Shown in pieces: positions 10,121 through 20,616 of a DNA stretch of 64,000 bases; within the stretch, counting starts at the first letter, position 1, and each line of letters starts with the position of its first letter. The notes under the pieces are model-generated. The model did no database searches and had not been told where the DNA came from. It saw nothing but the letters and a program-made list of their open reading frames with translations. This DNA comes from Carettochelys insculpta (Eukaryota > Chordata > Testudines > Carettochelyidae), in NCBI RefSeq assembly GCF_033958435.1, contig NC_134137.1, positions 222,621,501-222,685,500 on the forward strand, in the 5' to 3' direction. Made by a program: the position numbers and the translations under genes.

Positions 10121-12279
10121 TCTGAGAAGGTACATTTTATAACTGTTGTCAGCCTCTAAGGGAATATTTATACCATGTCTTATGAGAAAACAAGTCCTTT
10201 TTCACAGCAGCCACGGAAATGATGCTGGACTTAAGATGGTAATAAGCATGCTAACTTGCTGGTATGGTTTCAAGAACAGCGTAAATAAGGATCAAGATTA
10301 TAAACAGTAGTTTGGCCTGGTGAGAAGAAAGGATGGGCCAAAGATACCTAAAAATATATGACTATTATATCCCTGGTTAGTGGGAGCTCTTTAGAATCAA
10401 GGAAATGACACTCGATACTAAGGTACATAGCTGTTGACCAGATTTTCACTATTTTCCCAATTGTATCATAAGGGCCAGCAGAGCCTTGTATCCACTGGGG
10501 AAAAAGTGTATGGCTAGCATATTAGTTGTCTGGAGAGGGAAAACAGTAGAAATCCAGTGTGTTTTGGGGCTTCTCCCCTTGCTGGAAGAAGAATCTACAC
10601 AAGGGAATTCATACAAAGATTTTCTTCAAAAAGGTCACTCTGGCAGCAGCGTTTAAGGCAGAATACACATTGTGGTCCTTTGTGATTTACTAATCGCATG
10701 GGCGCTACTGGCGTACCCCAGACAATACATGTGCTATTTCCAAACATCCTGTCCTGTCCCACACTGCACTCATTTTAAAATCTGACAGAGGTTCTCTTGG
10801 GGAAGTTTCTTCTTTGCTTCGTCCAAAGTCCACGTAAAGCCACGTTGCTGCCATATCATTACAAATGCCATACCATGAAATCAACATTTTTTTCTGTCTC
10901 AAATTGGTAGGTGAAGAGATGAATTATTTTTAAGCTGGCAATAAAATGGATTAAGATATAGGGGAGGCAGAACAATGATAGAGGCAGTGCTGGTTATACC
11001 AGAAAGTCCTGGACATTCCTCAAAAAATTATTTTCAGCTGCATACCTACAAATTTCACACACTGCTTTGCTTAACATTCTTTTTCGTGTTTCTACAAGTT
11101 CATGTCAAGGATACGGCAACACAGAGCATTTCTATCATAAACCTTCCTGTCCATGATAATTTTCTCTTTCAAATTCAATCCAGTAAAATGAAAGAAAGGA
11201 AAATAAAACAATACCCGTACACCAGTACACTTGGCACTCCCCAGCTCTTATTGTGCTGTCTCTCTCATCAGGTCTCATTTACTCAGACAAGACAGGAAGT
11301 GTTCATAGATCCTATTACATTTTCCCACCCTATTTCCCATTTGTATGTAATTTTTTTCCTTCGCATAATGTGGATTATGTCAACTAAAAAAAAGAAAAAT
11401 GAAACAAACACTGTTTTGTATCTTGACGAAAATAAGTAACTCCTAGACCTGGTTTATCTTCACAGCAATACAATATGGCTGAGACAATTCATTAGAAAAC
11501 AGCTTAAATTCCACAGCTTAGAAAATGAAGAGGCCTGGCTAAGGGAGACAAATTCTACCATCTAGTGAAGTGACAGTAGGAGCTGTGAGCTTGTATCTGA
11601 GGGTACAATTCACATCAGTGTCCATACCACCAAGTGAATGCAGTGAGGTCAACATTCTGTGATCTGCTAATTTATGCAGGGTAGTGAGATCTGTGCAGAA
11701 GGAAAGAGTTGTTTGCTGAGAAAGGAGTACAGAAAATATAGTGAGAAAAGGGCAGGGGGGCTCTGCACAGACAGGATGGAATGTGGTGTTTTTATGGGCA
11801 TTACATTTTCTCAGAAAGGGAACAGAAAGGGTTAAATAAATTTAAATGTGAAAAGCTTAAAACTGTACTGGCAACCTTAATTCTGGCTTTTTCTAACTTT
11901 CCAATACTTGACTTCATAATTTTAATAATATCTTAATTAGTTTTCTGCATTTGTCATTTGCATTTTTTTTAAAGCAAGCTGAAAATAAACCCCAGAAAGT
12001 CCATCATGTAGCATGTTAATACAGACACAAGGGACATACATAGGACAGGAACCTTTAGATTAGCACATACAGATCTCCGCTTCTTGAGCTAACAGAGAAA
12101 CTGATAGCAGCTTTAGGTTATCATCCCCTGAACCAGCACGGGAGGGCTAGAAGACACACACTTTGCTGATGTGTAAGAGAGAGACCTGACAGCAGAGGAT
12201 TGGTGAGGCTCAGGAATCTTGGGTTCCAATCTAGGCACTGCAAAATGTGCACTCTAGTGCAGTGATTTTGAAACCTGTG
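10121..12279. other. unassigned DNA
   Basis: The 154-codon open stretch at 10975-11439 is rich in Phe, Ser and Lys and ends in lysine and asparagine runs, with no motif. I regard it as chance. No repeat was recognised with confidence. Confidence 0.4.
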
Positions 12280-12284
12280 ATGGT

Positions 12285-13370
12285 TTCAATTACAGAGGGC
12301 CCCTTGGGACTGTCACCTGGTGTGCTGGTCATACCACTGAACCTGCCTACCTGCCCTCTAGGGTGCCACGCCACCATGTCCTGATACGTCAGAATCTTTG
12401 GTCTCCCCCAGCCAAGGTACAGAGTTGGGGAAACATCCTCTACTAGCAGAGCAACACAAGCACTAAACCAGTGCCTCCCTGGGAGGGTTCAGCTACAGTG
12501 ACTTCTCAGCACCCAGATACACAGTCAGTGTGGACCAAACCTAGATAAATCCATCTTAGTCTGTGTAAAAGATGTTATACAGAGAAAGCTCATAAGATGA
12601 GTTCTCTGTCAGTAAGAGAGAGATATGCACAGCTGTGCCTACTCCCCTCCACATAACAATTATTTATACTGGGCTTGATAATAAACAAAAGTAGTTTTAT
12701 TAAGTATAAAAAGTAGGATTTAAGTGACTGCAAGTGAAAACAGACAGCTCAAAGTGAATCACTAAACCAAAATAAACCAAACACGCCAGCTAATACATTA
12801 GGAAAGATTATTCAGATCATAAATCTCACCCCAGTCCTTATCTCAGATGCAACTCTTCACATGCCCTAACTCTAACCCAGTCTTGACCCCCCATTTAACC
12901 TCATTGGTTCCCGGTCTCCCTACCCTGAGCCTGGGTCCCTCTCCAGTCGCCTTGCCCAGCTAGTACCAGTCCCAGTTTTGATCTCCCCCTGAAGAAGTGA
13001 GGATGAAATCTTCAGAGGTTTCAGCTGCTGAACTCTAAGATGTCTCCACTCAGTACACACCAACCACGATTCTTTGAAAGGTTACAACTTGGCCCAATTT
13101 GGGTGGATTTTGATGAGGTCATGGAAGCCACCTCCATGACATGAAGACCAGCCTCTGTCAAATTCCAAGACCTTGCTCAAATGCATGGAGTATTAGAGCT
13201 GTTCAAAGGAAAGGTCTCAAGAATTTCTTCCCCTCCCACCTTATTCTTGGAAATGGCTGAATTATTTTGGCTTAAATTGTCCAGAACAATTCATCCTGGC
13301 ACAGACATCCACAAATGGTTAACATGTGACAAATAACTATATTACTGAAAACAAGGTTTTTGTAATGGAG
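12285..13370 (-). mobile_element. LTR-retroelement-like dispersed repeat (turtle-type, from memory)
   Basis: A run of landmarks matches, in order, a long interspersed sequence I recall from turtle genomes: CTTGGGACTGTCACCTGGTG; CCAAACCTAGATAAATCCAT; AGAGAGATATGCACAGCTGT; TAATAAACAAAAGTAGTTTT; GTAGGATTTAAGTGACTGCA; AAATCTCACCCCAGTCCTTA. That sequence behaves like an LTR or solo LTR and is usually met in both orientations. The minus-strand assignment is tentative. No gag, pol or env reading frame is visible here. Confidence 0.4.
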
Positions 13371-14900
13371 TTTTGGGCAAAGTGGCGATCTGTATCAGCC
13401 ACACTTCTAACTCTAAATTGTGTGCATGCGTGCATGTGCGTATGTGCATGCATGTAGTATGCCTACATCAATTTGCGTCATCACAGAGTAGATAATGCTA
13501 ATTCACACTACCAGTGAACTAGCATGACAAAGACACAAGAGGAAAAGGTTCAAGGAACATTCACTAGAGCAAAGGATTGGTTAGGTTAGATTCTCCCATG
13601 GCATAATTTCAGTCTGTGGCATTACACCAGTACTGCTCCATGGCTCAAGAGGAGCCCACATGAACTCTAGAGCTTCCTCCTCATTTACCATCATAGACTC
13701 CATGATGTTGGTGGTAGAAACGTGAAGAAAGGGAGTATCAGACTTTATAGGAAAGAGAAAACTATTAAACCACCATCTTAACAACAGAATGGGGTCTCTG
13801 TCACCATGAATTTTGGTGGATGTGAAATTTCAGTCATTTTACTTCAAGGGGAAACAATCATCATAACTGAATAACTCAAGAGGCCCACCTGTTTCCTAAC
13901 TAAACAAAGAGCTAAACTAACATGATTTCTACCAGATAAAGCCAATGCAGCTTTCCTTGAATATCCACCTGCATTAATTTGAGTAGGGAACAGCATGTCC
14001 TGCTTGACTAAAATGCCTGCTGCAGCAGCCCCTCTGTTCTTCCATAAACACAAAGACTAATTGACTGCACTAGGAAGGAGAAAAAAAACCCTGTTCATTT
14101 GGTCATGTCCATAAAAAAGTCTTATCCTGAGCATACACCCAAACCTACACCACTGCGGCTAATGTATATATTACAAACATATACAGGTCTGGGATTTACA
14201 GTCAACAACAGCAACACAAACAACCACTGGGGAATGTATAAACACTTGGAGGAGCATAAACGTTCAGCCTGGCTGAACCACACACAGGATGTTTATTTAT
14301 CTCAGTTGCATACAATCAATGGGAGAAGACATTCAAAACAACTTTTTAAACAAAGTGTCACTTTGTGTTAGTTTATGCCAGTGGGGCTTCTTCCAACTAT
14401 TTGTGTCATAATAAGATGTGTATGTGTTAAGATATTTTTCTTCTTTTACTCCTGTCACGGCAACTGGGTACGAGTGAACAGAAGAGGAAAAGGGCTGCTA
14501 GTATAATAAAGTTACTGATCTAACACTCACATAAAATCTCTCCAGCCTAAAAGGAAGTTTTGAACATTCTTACCCTTAATGCACATTAGCAACTTACAAT
14601 TGCCAGTGTGAGCACCCACCGTTTTTCTTTCATTAATGCCCATTTATCCTCACCCCCAATCTCAAGTAGCTCACTAAGCACACACTGCTCCTGCTAAGTA
14701 AAAGCAGTTAAAAGTGCTTTGCACCTGTGAATAAATACACACAACACAGTCCAAAAGCAGTTTTACAATGCTGACATTCTGCTAGTGAGACCTAAGACTC
14801 CAGCTCAGCCCAGAACCCACTTCTCTAACCACAGAAGGCCAAGGATTCTTTGTTTATGCTTCCTTAACTAGTTGTAACCCCTGAGGCCAGTACCAAGATA
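13371..14900. other. unassigned DNA with a small GT/CATG-rich patch
   Basis: Positions 13420-13460 hold a short alternating 'tgcatgcgtgcatgtgcg' microsatellite. No gene or named repeat was seen elsewhere in the span. Confidence 0.4.
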
Positions 14901-14924
14901 ACTGAGTTTTATGCAATGGCAATG

Positions 14925-15410
14925 TGGAGGTGGAGTCAGGAGGGGTCAGGTGCCCCACCACAAACGTCATGGGTGGGAGGGGCAGGGGGCCAGGCAGCAG
15001 CAGGAAGGGAATTAGTGCGGGAGCCTGGTGCCTGCAGCAGGAATCTGGCTCTTCCTGCAGTCAGTGGCAGCGGTGAGTAAAGTAGAGCAACATGGCTCCA
15101 GCTCGCTCTGCTCCTCTGGCCACATTCCATGGGGGAGGGGCAGGACTGCCCCTGCACTCACTGTGGGGAGGGAAGCAACGCAGAATGAGCTGGGGCCGTA
15201 TTGCTCCGTTTCCACCACTGCTGCTGGTGACTGTGGAGAGGGACGGATCCCTGCTGCCAGTCCCAGTCCTGCAGCCCTGCTAGTACCTCAGGCTGCACTG
15301 CTTGCGGGGGAAAGAGGCAGCGTGGAGCAAGGCTGGGGAAGAAGCAGGGCAAGGGCAGAGCAAAGCATAGGAGGGGCAGAATGAGGCAGGGTCTGCAGCA
15401 AAAGGGGTTC
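14925..15410. repeat. GC-rich dispersed repeat, unclassified
   Basis: This is a GC-rich island in an AT-rich background. It contains imperfect internal duplication ('gctcc' and 'gggaggggcagg' blocks near 14970 and 15130). Many overlapping open stretches occur on both strands, which GC richness alone produces. It resembles the GC-rich sequences next to hAT-like ends in turtles. The superfamily is not determined. Confidence 0.35.
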
Positions 15411-15418
15411 TTCCAGCC

Positions 15419-16084
15419 CAGGGATCTGCAACCAAAATAGAGAGGAGCCATTTTTTTCCAACTGGGTTACAAAACCAATACATCAAGAACCAAAATGCAT
15501 GTGAACGAGACGGTCCTCAATAAACAATGTCAAACCGTACTTTGTGTCACCCCTACTTTAACAGCACAAACACAATGATTTGTATCAGTCAGAAAGTTAA
15601 GTTACCCCCCTCCCCACGCTTTAGCCTCCACCCAACAAACCTGCCCCCTAACCCAGGGTTTAACCCCTTCAGCCCCAAACCTGCCCCGCCCATCCCCAGA
15701 CACTGCTCCTCTGCTGCCACTGCCACCGCCGCCACCTGCCTCTCCATGCATCTGTGCAGCTCCGGAAGGGTCAGGATTAGTCGGCCCCTCCCCAGCTCTC
15801 TGGCCGGCCGGCTTCCCCCATGTGGAGCAGCTCCCTGCCCTGACAGCTTCTTTTTCCAGGGCTCTCTGCCCTGCTGGCTTCCCCCCCACTGCAGTTGACT
15901 GCTCAACAGCTCTGGAGGCTGCTGCCACAAACAAAAAAACTCAATTCTGTTTTAACAGAGGCCATTGTTTAAATGGCAGCAGCCTCCGGAGCCGCAAATG
16001 GAGTCCATAGCTGCAGCGCTTGGAGACGCAAGTGGCTCCTTAAAGAGCTGCATACAGCTTTGGAGCCCAGGTTGCTGACTCCTG
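15419..16084. mobile_element. hAT-like MITE (copy 2 of CAGGGGTCTGCAA family)
   Basis: The termini are CAGGGATCTGCAACC and GGTTGCTGACTCCTG. The flanking octamers TTCCAGCC (15411-15418) and TCCCAGCC (16085-16092) agree at 7 of 8 positions, consistent with an 8-bp hAT duplication. The body aligns with 5739-6228: CCAATACATCAAGAACCAAA, GTCAAACCGTACTTTGTGTC and GTATCAGTCAGAAAGTTAAG all have counterparts there. It carries no transposase. Confidence 0.7.
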
Positions 16085-16389
16085 TCCCAGCCCTTCCTCA
16101 GGCTGAGGGGAGGGCAGGGTATATAGCCACCAAAGACTCCCCCCATCCATTGCCTCTGGTTTTATTTCTTTTAAATTTCTTTAGCACAATCTGAGCTGTT
16201 TGTGTGTTTTTATTGTGTATTTACTATAACTTCCTCCAGATCACAAGACCTGCTGTAATGCCATTGAATAATACAGATAATTACCCAACACACATTGACT
16301 GACACATTTCATTTTATCCAATGATTTCCAAGTGATCCAGCAGCAGAAAGTTAAGTCTCCTGAATTGCCATTCCCTACTCCCATCCCAT

Positions 16390-16565
16390 GACATCAGTCA
16401 GAGTCACTACCCCTATTCTACAAATGAGGAAACTGAGGTAAAGAGAGAGGACATGACTAGTCCAAAGTCACAGAAAGAGTCCCTGTCAGAGCTGGAAATA
16501 AAAAACAAATCTCCTGGCTTCTAGCCCCCAACCTGAGTCAGAAAAGTGACCTTCTGAACTACTGG
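16390..16565 (-). repeat. MIR-like SINE remnant
   Basis: In reverse complement of the MIR core, the blocks CCTATTCTACAAATGAGGAA, ACTGAGGTAAAGAGAG and TCCAAAGTCACAGAAAGAGT appear in order. They are followed by the worn 'agagctggaaataaaa...tctcctggcttctagccc' region. Confidence 0.7.
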
Positions 16566-18137
16566 AATGCACCAGATATCCTGATCATGTCTCAGGCAGG
16601 TTTAGAACGTAATGTGCAGACATGGCAGTACATGAAATACACTAATGATGTCAAAGCACACAGCAACTCTTACCTGAGCAGCGGCGAAGACCATTCATAA
16701 TATAACAAAACCTTTTACTATCTTCTTCAGAAGATCAATGATTAGTTTGCAAAGATCTGAGTGAAGAAAAAGGATACAGCTAAAGCATCAACCCTAACTT
16801 TTGAACTCACTCTTCTCCCATACAGCGTACACAGACAATCAACAATAGAAATATAAACAGATAATCCAGTATATATGACCACTTTCTTCTTAGAGTACAA
16901 CACCCAATGAACATCTGCCTCCTCTGAAGCTGCACGATGCCAATGATTTCGCATGAGCAAATCAGGGTTTTTTTTTTCTATTGTGGTTCGCTACACACTC
17001 TCCCGTTGTGTCTCATCAAAGAACAGATAAAGGAGGAGTGGAGTGCACGTAGTCTCCAACGCTTGGGAGAACACAGCTGCCTGTAAATCTAAGTGAAGGT
17101 TAAACCTTTCTGACATGCTTAATATGGGATTCAAAGACAGTAGTGAACTGAGACGGCTGCTTCCTGACCAGCTTGACTTTACTTGAAGAGCCTCCAGAAC
17201 TTACTAGTTATCACATCAGTTATCACAAGATTTTTCTGTTCTCCAGTGACTGGAATAGGTTTAATTTCTGTAGAAATCCAATCTTACTTGATTAAACATT
17301 TGCTAAATATGCCATAGGAAAATCCATCCAGAATCATGAAGGGAATTTTTGGCAGGGGTGAGTTTTGCCCTAAAGTAGATAGTGAAAAATCAAATTTTAA
17401 GGGCCACTGTTTTCCCAGACCAAGTATGTCAGTCTTATTATTCATAAAGATGGAAGCCAATTCCTAATCTAACTTCTATGCTAGCCCTGCTGCTTTGTCT
17501 CATGCAAGTAATGTGTACACAATTCAGTCAGTGTCATTACCCATATTTACACTTGATGGCTATATTGCTGTTCTCTACGTATCAATATGCTGAGCATTAC
17601 GTAAGTCCTAGTGGGAATTGTATCTCTAAAACACAGTAGTACAAACTCCACTGAAAAGAAAGTCTTTCTATGTGAAGTTGCTGTAAATGCTTGTTTAATG
17701 CAAATAATACAAAAGCCACCTGAAGCAAGAGGCCCAAACAAGCACTCTGGTGACCACAATATGAAGTCAATTATGGTGCCTTTTTGGACGAGGAAGAAAG
17801 TTTTTCCCAGCTCTAAAAAGTATTCACTATCCACACAGGATGTTGAGCTATAGACACCTAGCAGGCCTCCTGAGGCAACGATCAGTATCACATCAGAGCA
17901 GAGTAACCATGTGTCTGTAACACACTGACAAGTTCAGTGGATTCATTTCACACCCACTGCACACAGATTTGCTTCCACAGCTGAGTTACGTTGGATGGAA
18001 GTAAACATTCACGGCTACTAGAATTCTCCCACCCGCTGCAGTCTGTTTTGGGTTGGCTAGTACAACTCAATATCAAATGTTTGTGGCAGGGGTTAGCATC
18101 ATTCTTTTAGGACCACTTCACAATTTAAATATTAGAA
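16566..18137. other. unassigned DNA
   Basis: There is no recognisable gene. The two opposite-strand open stretches around 17547-17891 overlap each other and show no motif. Confidence 0.4.
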
Positions 18138-18741
18138 TACAGGTTGAAACTCTCTAGTCCAGCATCCTCGGGACCTGACCATTGCCAAGTGAGCAAATTT
18201 GCTGGACCATGGGAGGTCAATATTGTCTAGCAGCATTACCAAATGTTCCAATACTTACTGGGCTCTTAGAAGACATTTAGGGGTAAATTACAGCTAAATA
18301 ATGTCACAGAACACTGAGAGCCAGGACTGTTGGCTGTAAACCAACTTTATGGGACCCTGGGAAACTTGGCACACCCGTGATAAGTGACAGCAATGAAGGG
18401 TCCTGTGGCACCTTATAGACTAACAGAAAAGTTCTGAGCGTGAGCTTTCGTGAGCACAGACTCACTTCATCAGATTGCCTGATGAAGTGAGTCTGTGCTC
18501 ACGAAAGCTCCATCAGATTGCCTGATGAAGTGAGTCTGTGCTCACGAAAGCTCACACTCAGAACTTTTCTGTTAGTCTGTAAGGTGCCACAGGACCCTTC
18601 GTTGCTGTTACAGATCCAGACTAACATGGCTACCCCTCCAATACTTGACACCATAATAAGTGGTTGTCCGGCTAACTAAAATCATGCCCGATTACAGATG
18701 TTGCCAGAAAAGAGTTCCGGACTAGAGAGATTTAACCTGTA
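18138..18741 (-). mobile_element. MITE-A copy 2, split by a fold-back insertion
   Basis: The left part (18138-18386) starts TACAGGTTGAAACTCTCTAG. The right part (18656-18741) ends TAGAGAGATTTAACCTGTA. The orientation is opposite to copy 1. Removing the insert and one duplicated ATAAGTG leaves about 328 bp, the normal family length, so the two parts are one element. Confidence 0.75.
18387..18655. mobile_element. fold-back SINE-like insertion with 7-bp TSD
   Basis: This 269-bp insert lies between identical ATAAGTG heptamers (18380-18386 and 18656-18662). From about 18394 to 18477 it reads one way (GGGTCCTGTGGCACCTTATA, then AGCTTTCGTGAGCACAGACT). It then repeats the same text in reverse complement to about 18602. 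A unit of about 42 bp (CATCAGATTGCCTGATGAAG onward) is duplicated at the centre (about 18470-18560). The unpaired right end reads CAGACTAACATGGCTACCCC. The whole could form a long hairpin. A twin-priming or inversion event during SINE retrotransposition would produce this shape, but that is inference. Confidence 0.75.
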
Positions 18742-19937
18742 TTTCCATTTTAATTCTTAGTAGTTTGAGGTTTGGCCTTTTTTTTTTTTTCCCAAAAAAC
18801 AACACACGCAAAACTAATCTTAGGGAATAATATATGCTGCACTAAACTAATCCTGGCAGTAGCAAATAGACTGTGAGACTAACAGCTTTTGATATTACCT
18901 AGTGCTTATTATTGTTATTATTATTATTATTTCTTTTTAATTATGCAAAGTGCTAATCAGTTTGATTATGCACAGTGCTAATCAGGTTAATTATGCAAAG
19001 AGCTAATCAGTTGTTCTCTAAGCACATGAGGAGAGCAGAGGTGCTGGTGGTGAATGGCGCTCCTAGATGGAGAAAGTCACGGCAGTCATTCCTTATTAAG
19101 AGAGGGGCAGGTGAGATGACGGGGGGGGGGGTTGCCTCCTTTAAAAAACAAAGAGGGAAGGAAAGATCCCTGATGACGGTGGTTCTGGAATGGTAATATC
19201 TTCTCTCACAGCAAGGAAGATTTTAGGTTATTTGTACTGCCTGGTGTTGGACAATCATGTCATTGTTAGAGTTTGTGTGAACTGACTTGGACAAACAGAG
19301 TAAGAGAAGTACTGCAGCCGCTGTCACTTGTCAGGCAAATTTTGTTTCAAGGGCTGGAGTCCAAATGGCTGCCACTTTTGATAGGAAGGGATGTGCAATC
19401 AAGAAGGCTGAAAATATTAAGGGAGTCTGCCGTAATCTAACAAGGATGACCATCTTTGAGCTCTTGTACTTAGAATCCAGAAAATGAGTCTCAAGAGGTA
19501 GAGGGAACATAATATATGATCAACAAAGAAAAGTTTGTTAGGTGATTATCAGATGCGCAGTCAAAATGAATTTCATTAAGTAACCTATCGTCAAGTAGAT
19601 ATTCTTCAGCTAATCTTAAAAATGAACATAATGCCCTTCTCAGTCTGCAGTCATATGCTAGTTATACATTTGACAAAGCAGAATTTCTCTGAACCAGTAA
19701 GCTCTTCGCTGGTGCTCACAATATATTGTTGGTCCAACTTCAACATGTAGCGGTGCCTAATGATTAATTTCTATGTAGTATCTTATCTGAATGCATTTCA
19801 CTGCTGGTGTATGGGGAACGGGAATTGGTTTTTTACTGATGGTCTCAAAACTGGCACAACCAGAGTGGAGAGTATTTGTTTCTGTCATGTTTTGTGAAAT
19901 GCCTTGAAGATATTCTGGAAGCATTAAATCAAAAGAC
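18742..19937. other. unassigned DNA with small simple repeats
   Basis: A T-run lies at 18779-18791, an ATT microsatellite at 18908-18930 and a G-run at 19120-19130. A three-copy 25-bp tandem repeat (18937-19010) is listed separately. No gene was seen. Confidence 0.45.
18937..19010 (+). repeat. three tandem copies of a 25-bp unit
   Basis: TTAATTATGCAAAGTGCTAA and 'tcag' (18937-18960) are followed by two diverged copies (18961-18985 and 18986-19010). Each carries ATGCA(A/C)AG and GCTAATCAG. ATGCAAAG resembles a POU-factor octamer, but this is only a resemblance. Confidence 0.65.
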
Positions 19938-20210
19938 TACAGAGATAGAGCCTCTCTAATCTGAAACTCTCTTGTCTGGCAACATTTGTTATCCAGCATG
20001 ATTTAGTTAGCTGGATGACCACTTATCATGGGTGTGGCCAAGTTTCCTGTGGTTCCATAAAGTTTGTTTGCAGCTGCCAGTCCTGGCTCTCAGTGTTCTT
20101 CGCCGTTATTTAGCTGTAATTTACCCCAAATGTCTTATAAGAGCCCAGTAAACAGTGGACGTCTTGGAAATGCTACTAAACAACACTTACTTCATGTGGG
20201 CTTGCAAATA
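19938..20210 (+). mobile_element. MITE-A copy 3, left part (host of the DIRS insertion)
   Basis: The left end is worn (TACAGAGATAGAGCCTCTCT). The body carries the family marker CACTTATCATGGGTGTGGCC and AGAGCCCAGTAAACAGTGGA. It stops at GGGCTTGCAAATA, where the DIRS sequence GAGAAGTTACTCACC begins. Its missing right end is at 26311-26368. Confidence 0.8.
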
Positions 20211-20250
20211 GAGAAGTTACTCACCGTAGTAACGACGGTTCTTCGAGATG

Positions 20251-20410
20251 TGTCCCCATGGGTGCTCCACGATAGGTGTCGGGCTCGCCCCGGCGCCGCA
20301 GGTCAGATCTTTCCAGCAGTTTCTGCTGGACCGTGCATGCGCCGGCGTACGCCGCTCCCTTGCGCGCTCCCGGCCACGTGCGCGATCCGGTCCCCACCAG
20401 TTCCTTGACC
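20251..20410 (+). repeat. DIRS inverted terminal repeat, downstream (left) copy
   Basis: From GTGTCCCCATGGGTGCTCCA through GATCCGGTCCCCACCAGTTC this matches the reverse complement of about 26143-26300. It keeps many CpG sites, for example in TGCGCCGGCGTACGCCG and in CCACGTGCGCGATCCG, that read TG or CA in the partner repeat. Confidence 0.88.
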
Positions 20411-20476
20411 AACCGCCTCAGATGCTCCTGAAAAACACTAAACAGAGATCCGAAGCGGGGACGATGGGCGGGTGGT

Positions 20477-20577
20477 GGAGCACCCATGGGGACACATCTC
20501 GAAGAACCACCATTACTACGGTGAGTAACTTCTCTTTCTTCCTCGAGTGTCCCCATGGGTGCTCCACGATAGGTGAC
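20477..20577 (+). repeat. DIRS internal complementary region
   Basis: The first part (about 20477-20534, ending GTGAGTAACTTCTC) is the reverse complement of the element's left edge at 20211-20268. The second part (about 20535-20577, TTCTTCCTCGAGTGTCCCC onward) matches the right edge in reverse complement (about 26270-26310). So this segment encodes the two termini joined, the arrangement that DIRS replication models use as a splint for making a circular intermediate. Confidence 0.85.
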
Positions 20578-20616
20578 TAACCAGCAGTAACCCAAGATAG
20601 GAGGTGGGTAATCGGT

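Noticed and set aside
10975..11439. 154-codon plus-strand open stretch
   Set aside because: It has no recognisable domain, an AT-driven composition ending in lysine runs, and no splice or promoter context.
14936..15930. Many overlapping open stretches on both strands
   Set aside because: GC richness removes stop codons by chance; the region is a GC-rich repeat and a hAT-like MITE.
20221..20595. Overlapping open stretches in the DIRS terminal repeats (also 26043-26458)
   Set aside because: They lie in non-coding terminal and complementary repeats, and the similar protein text at both ends simply reflects the inverted repeat.
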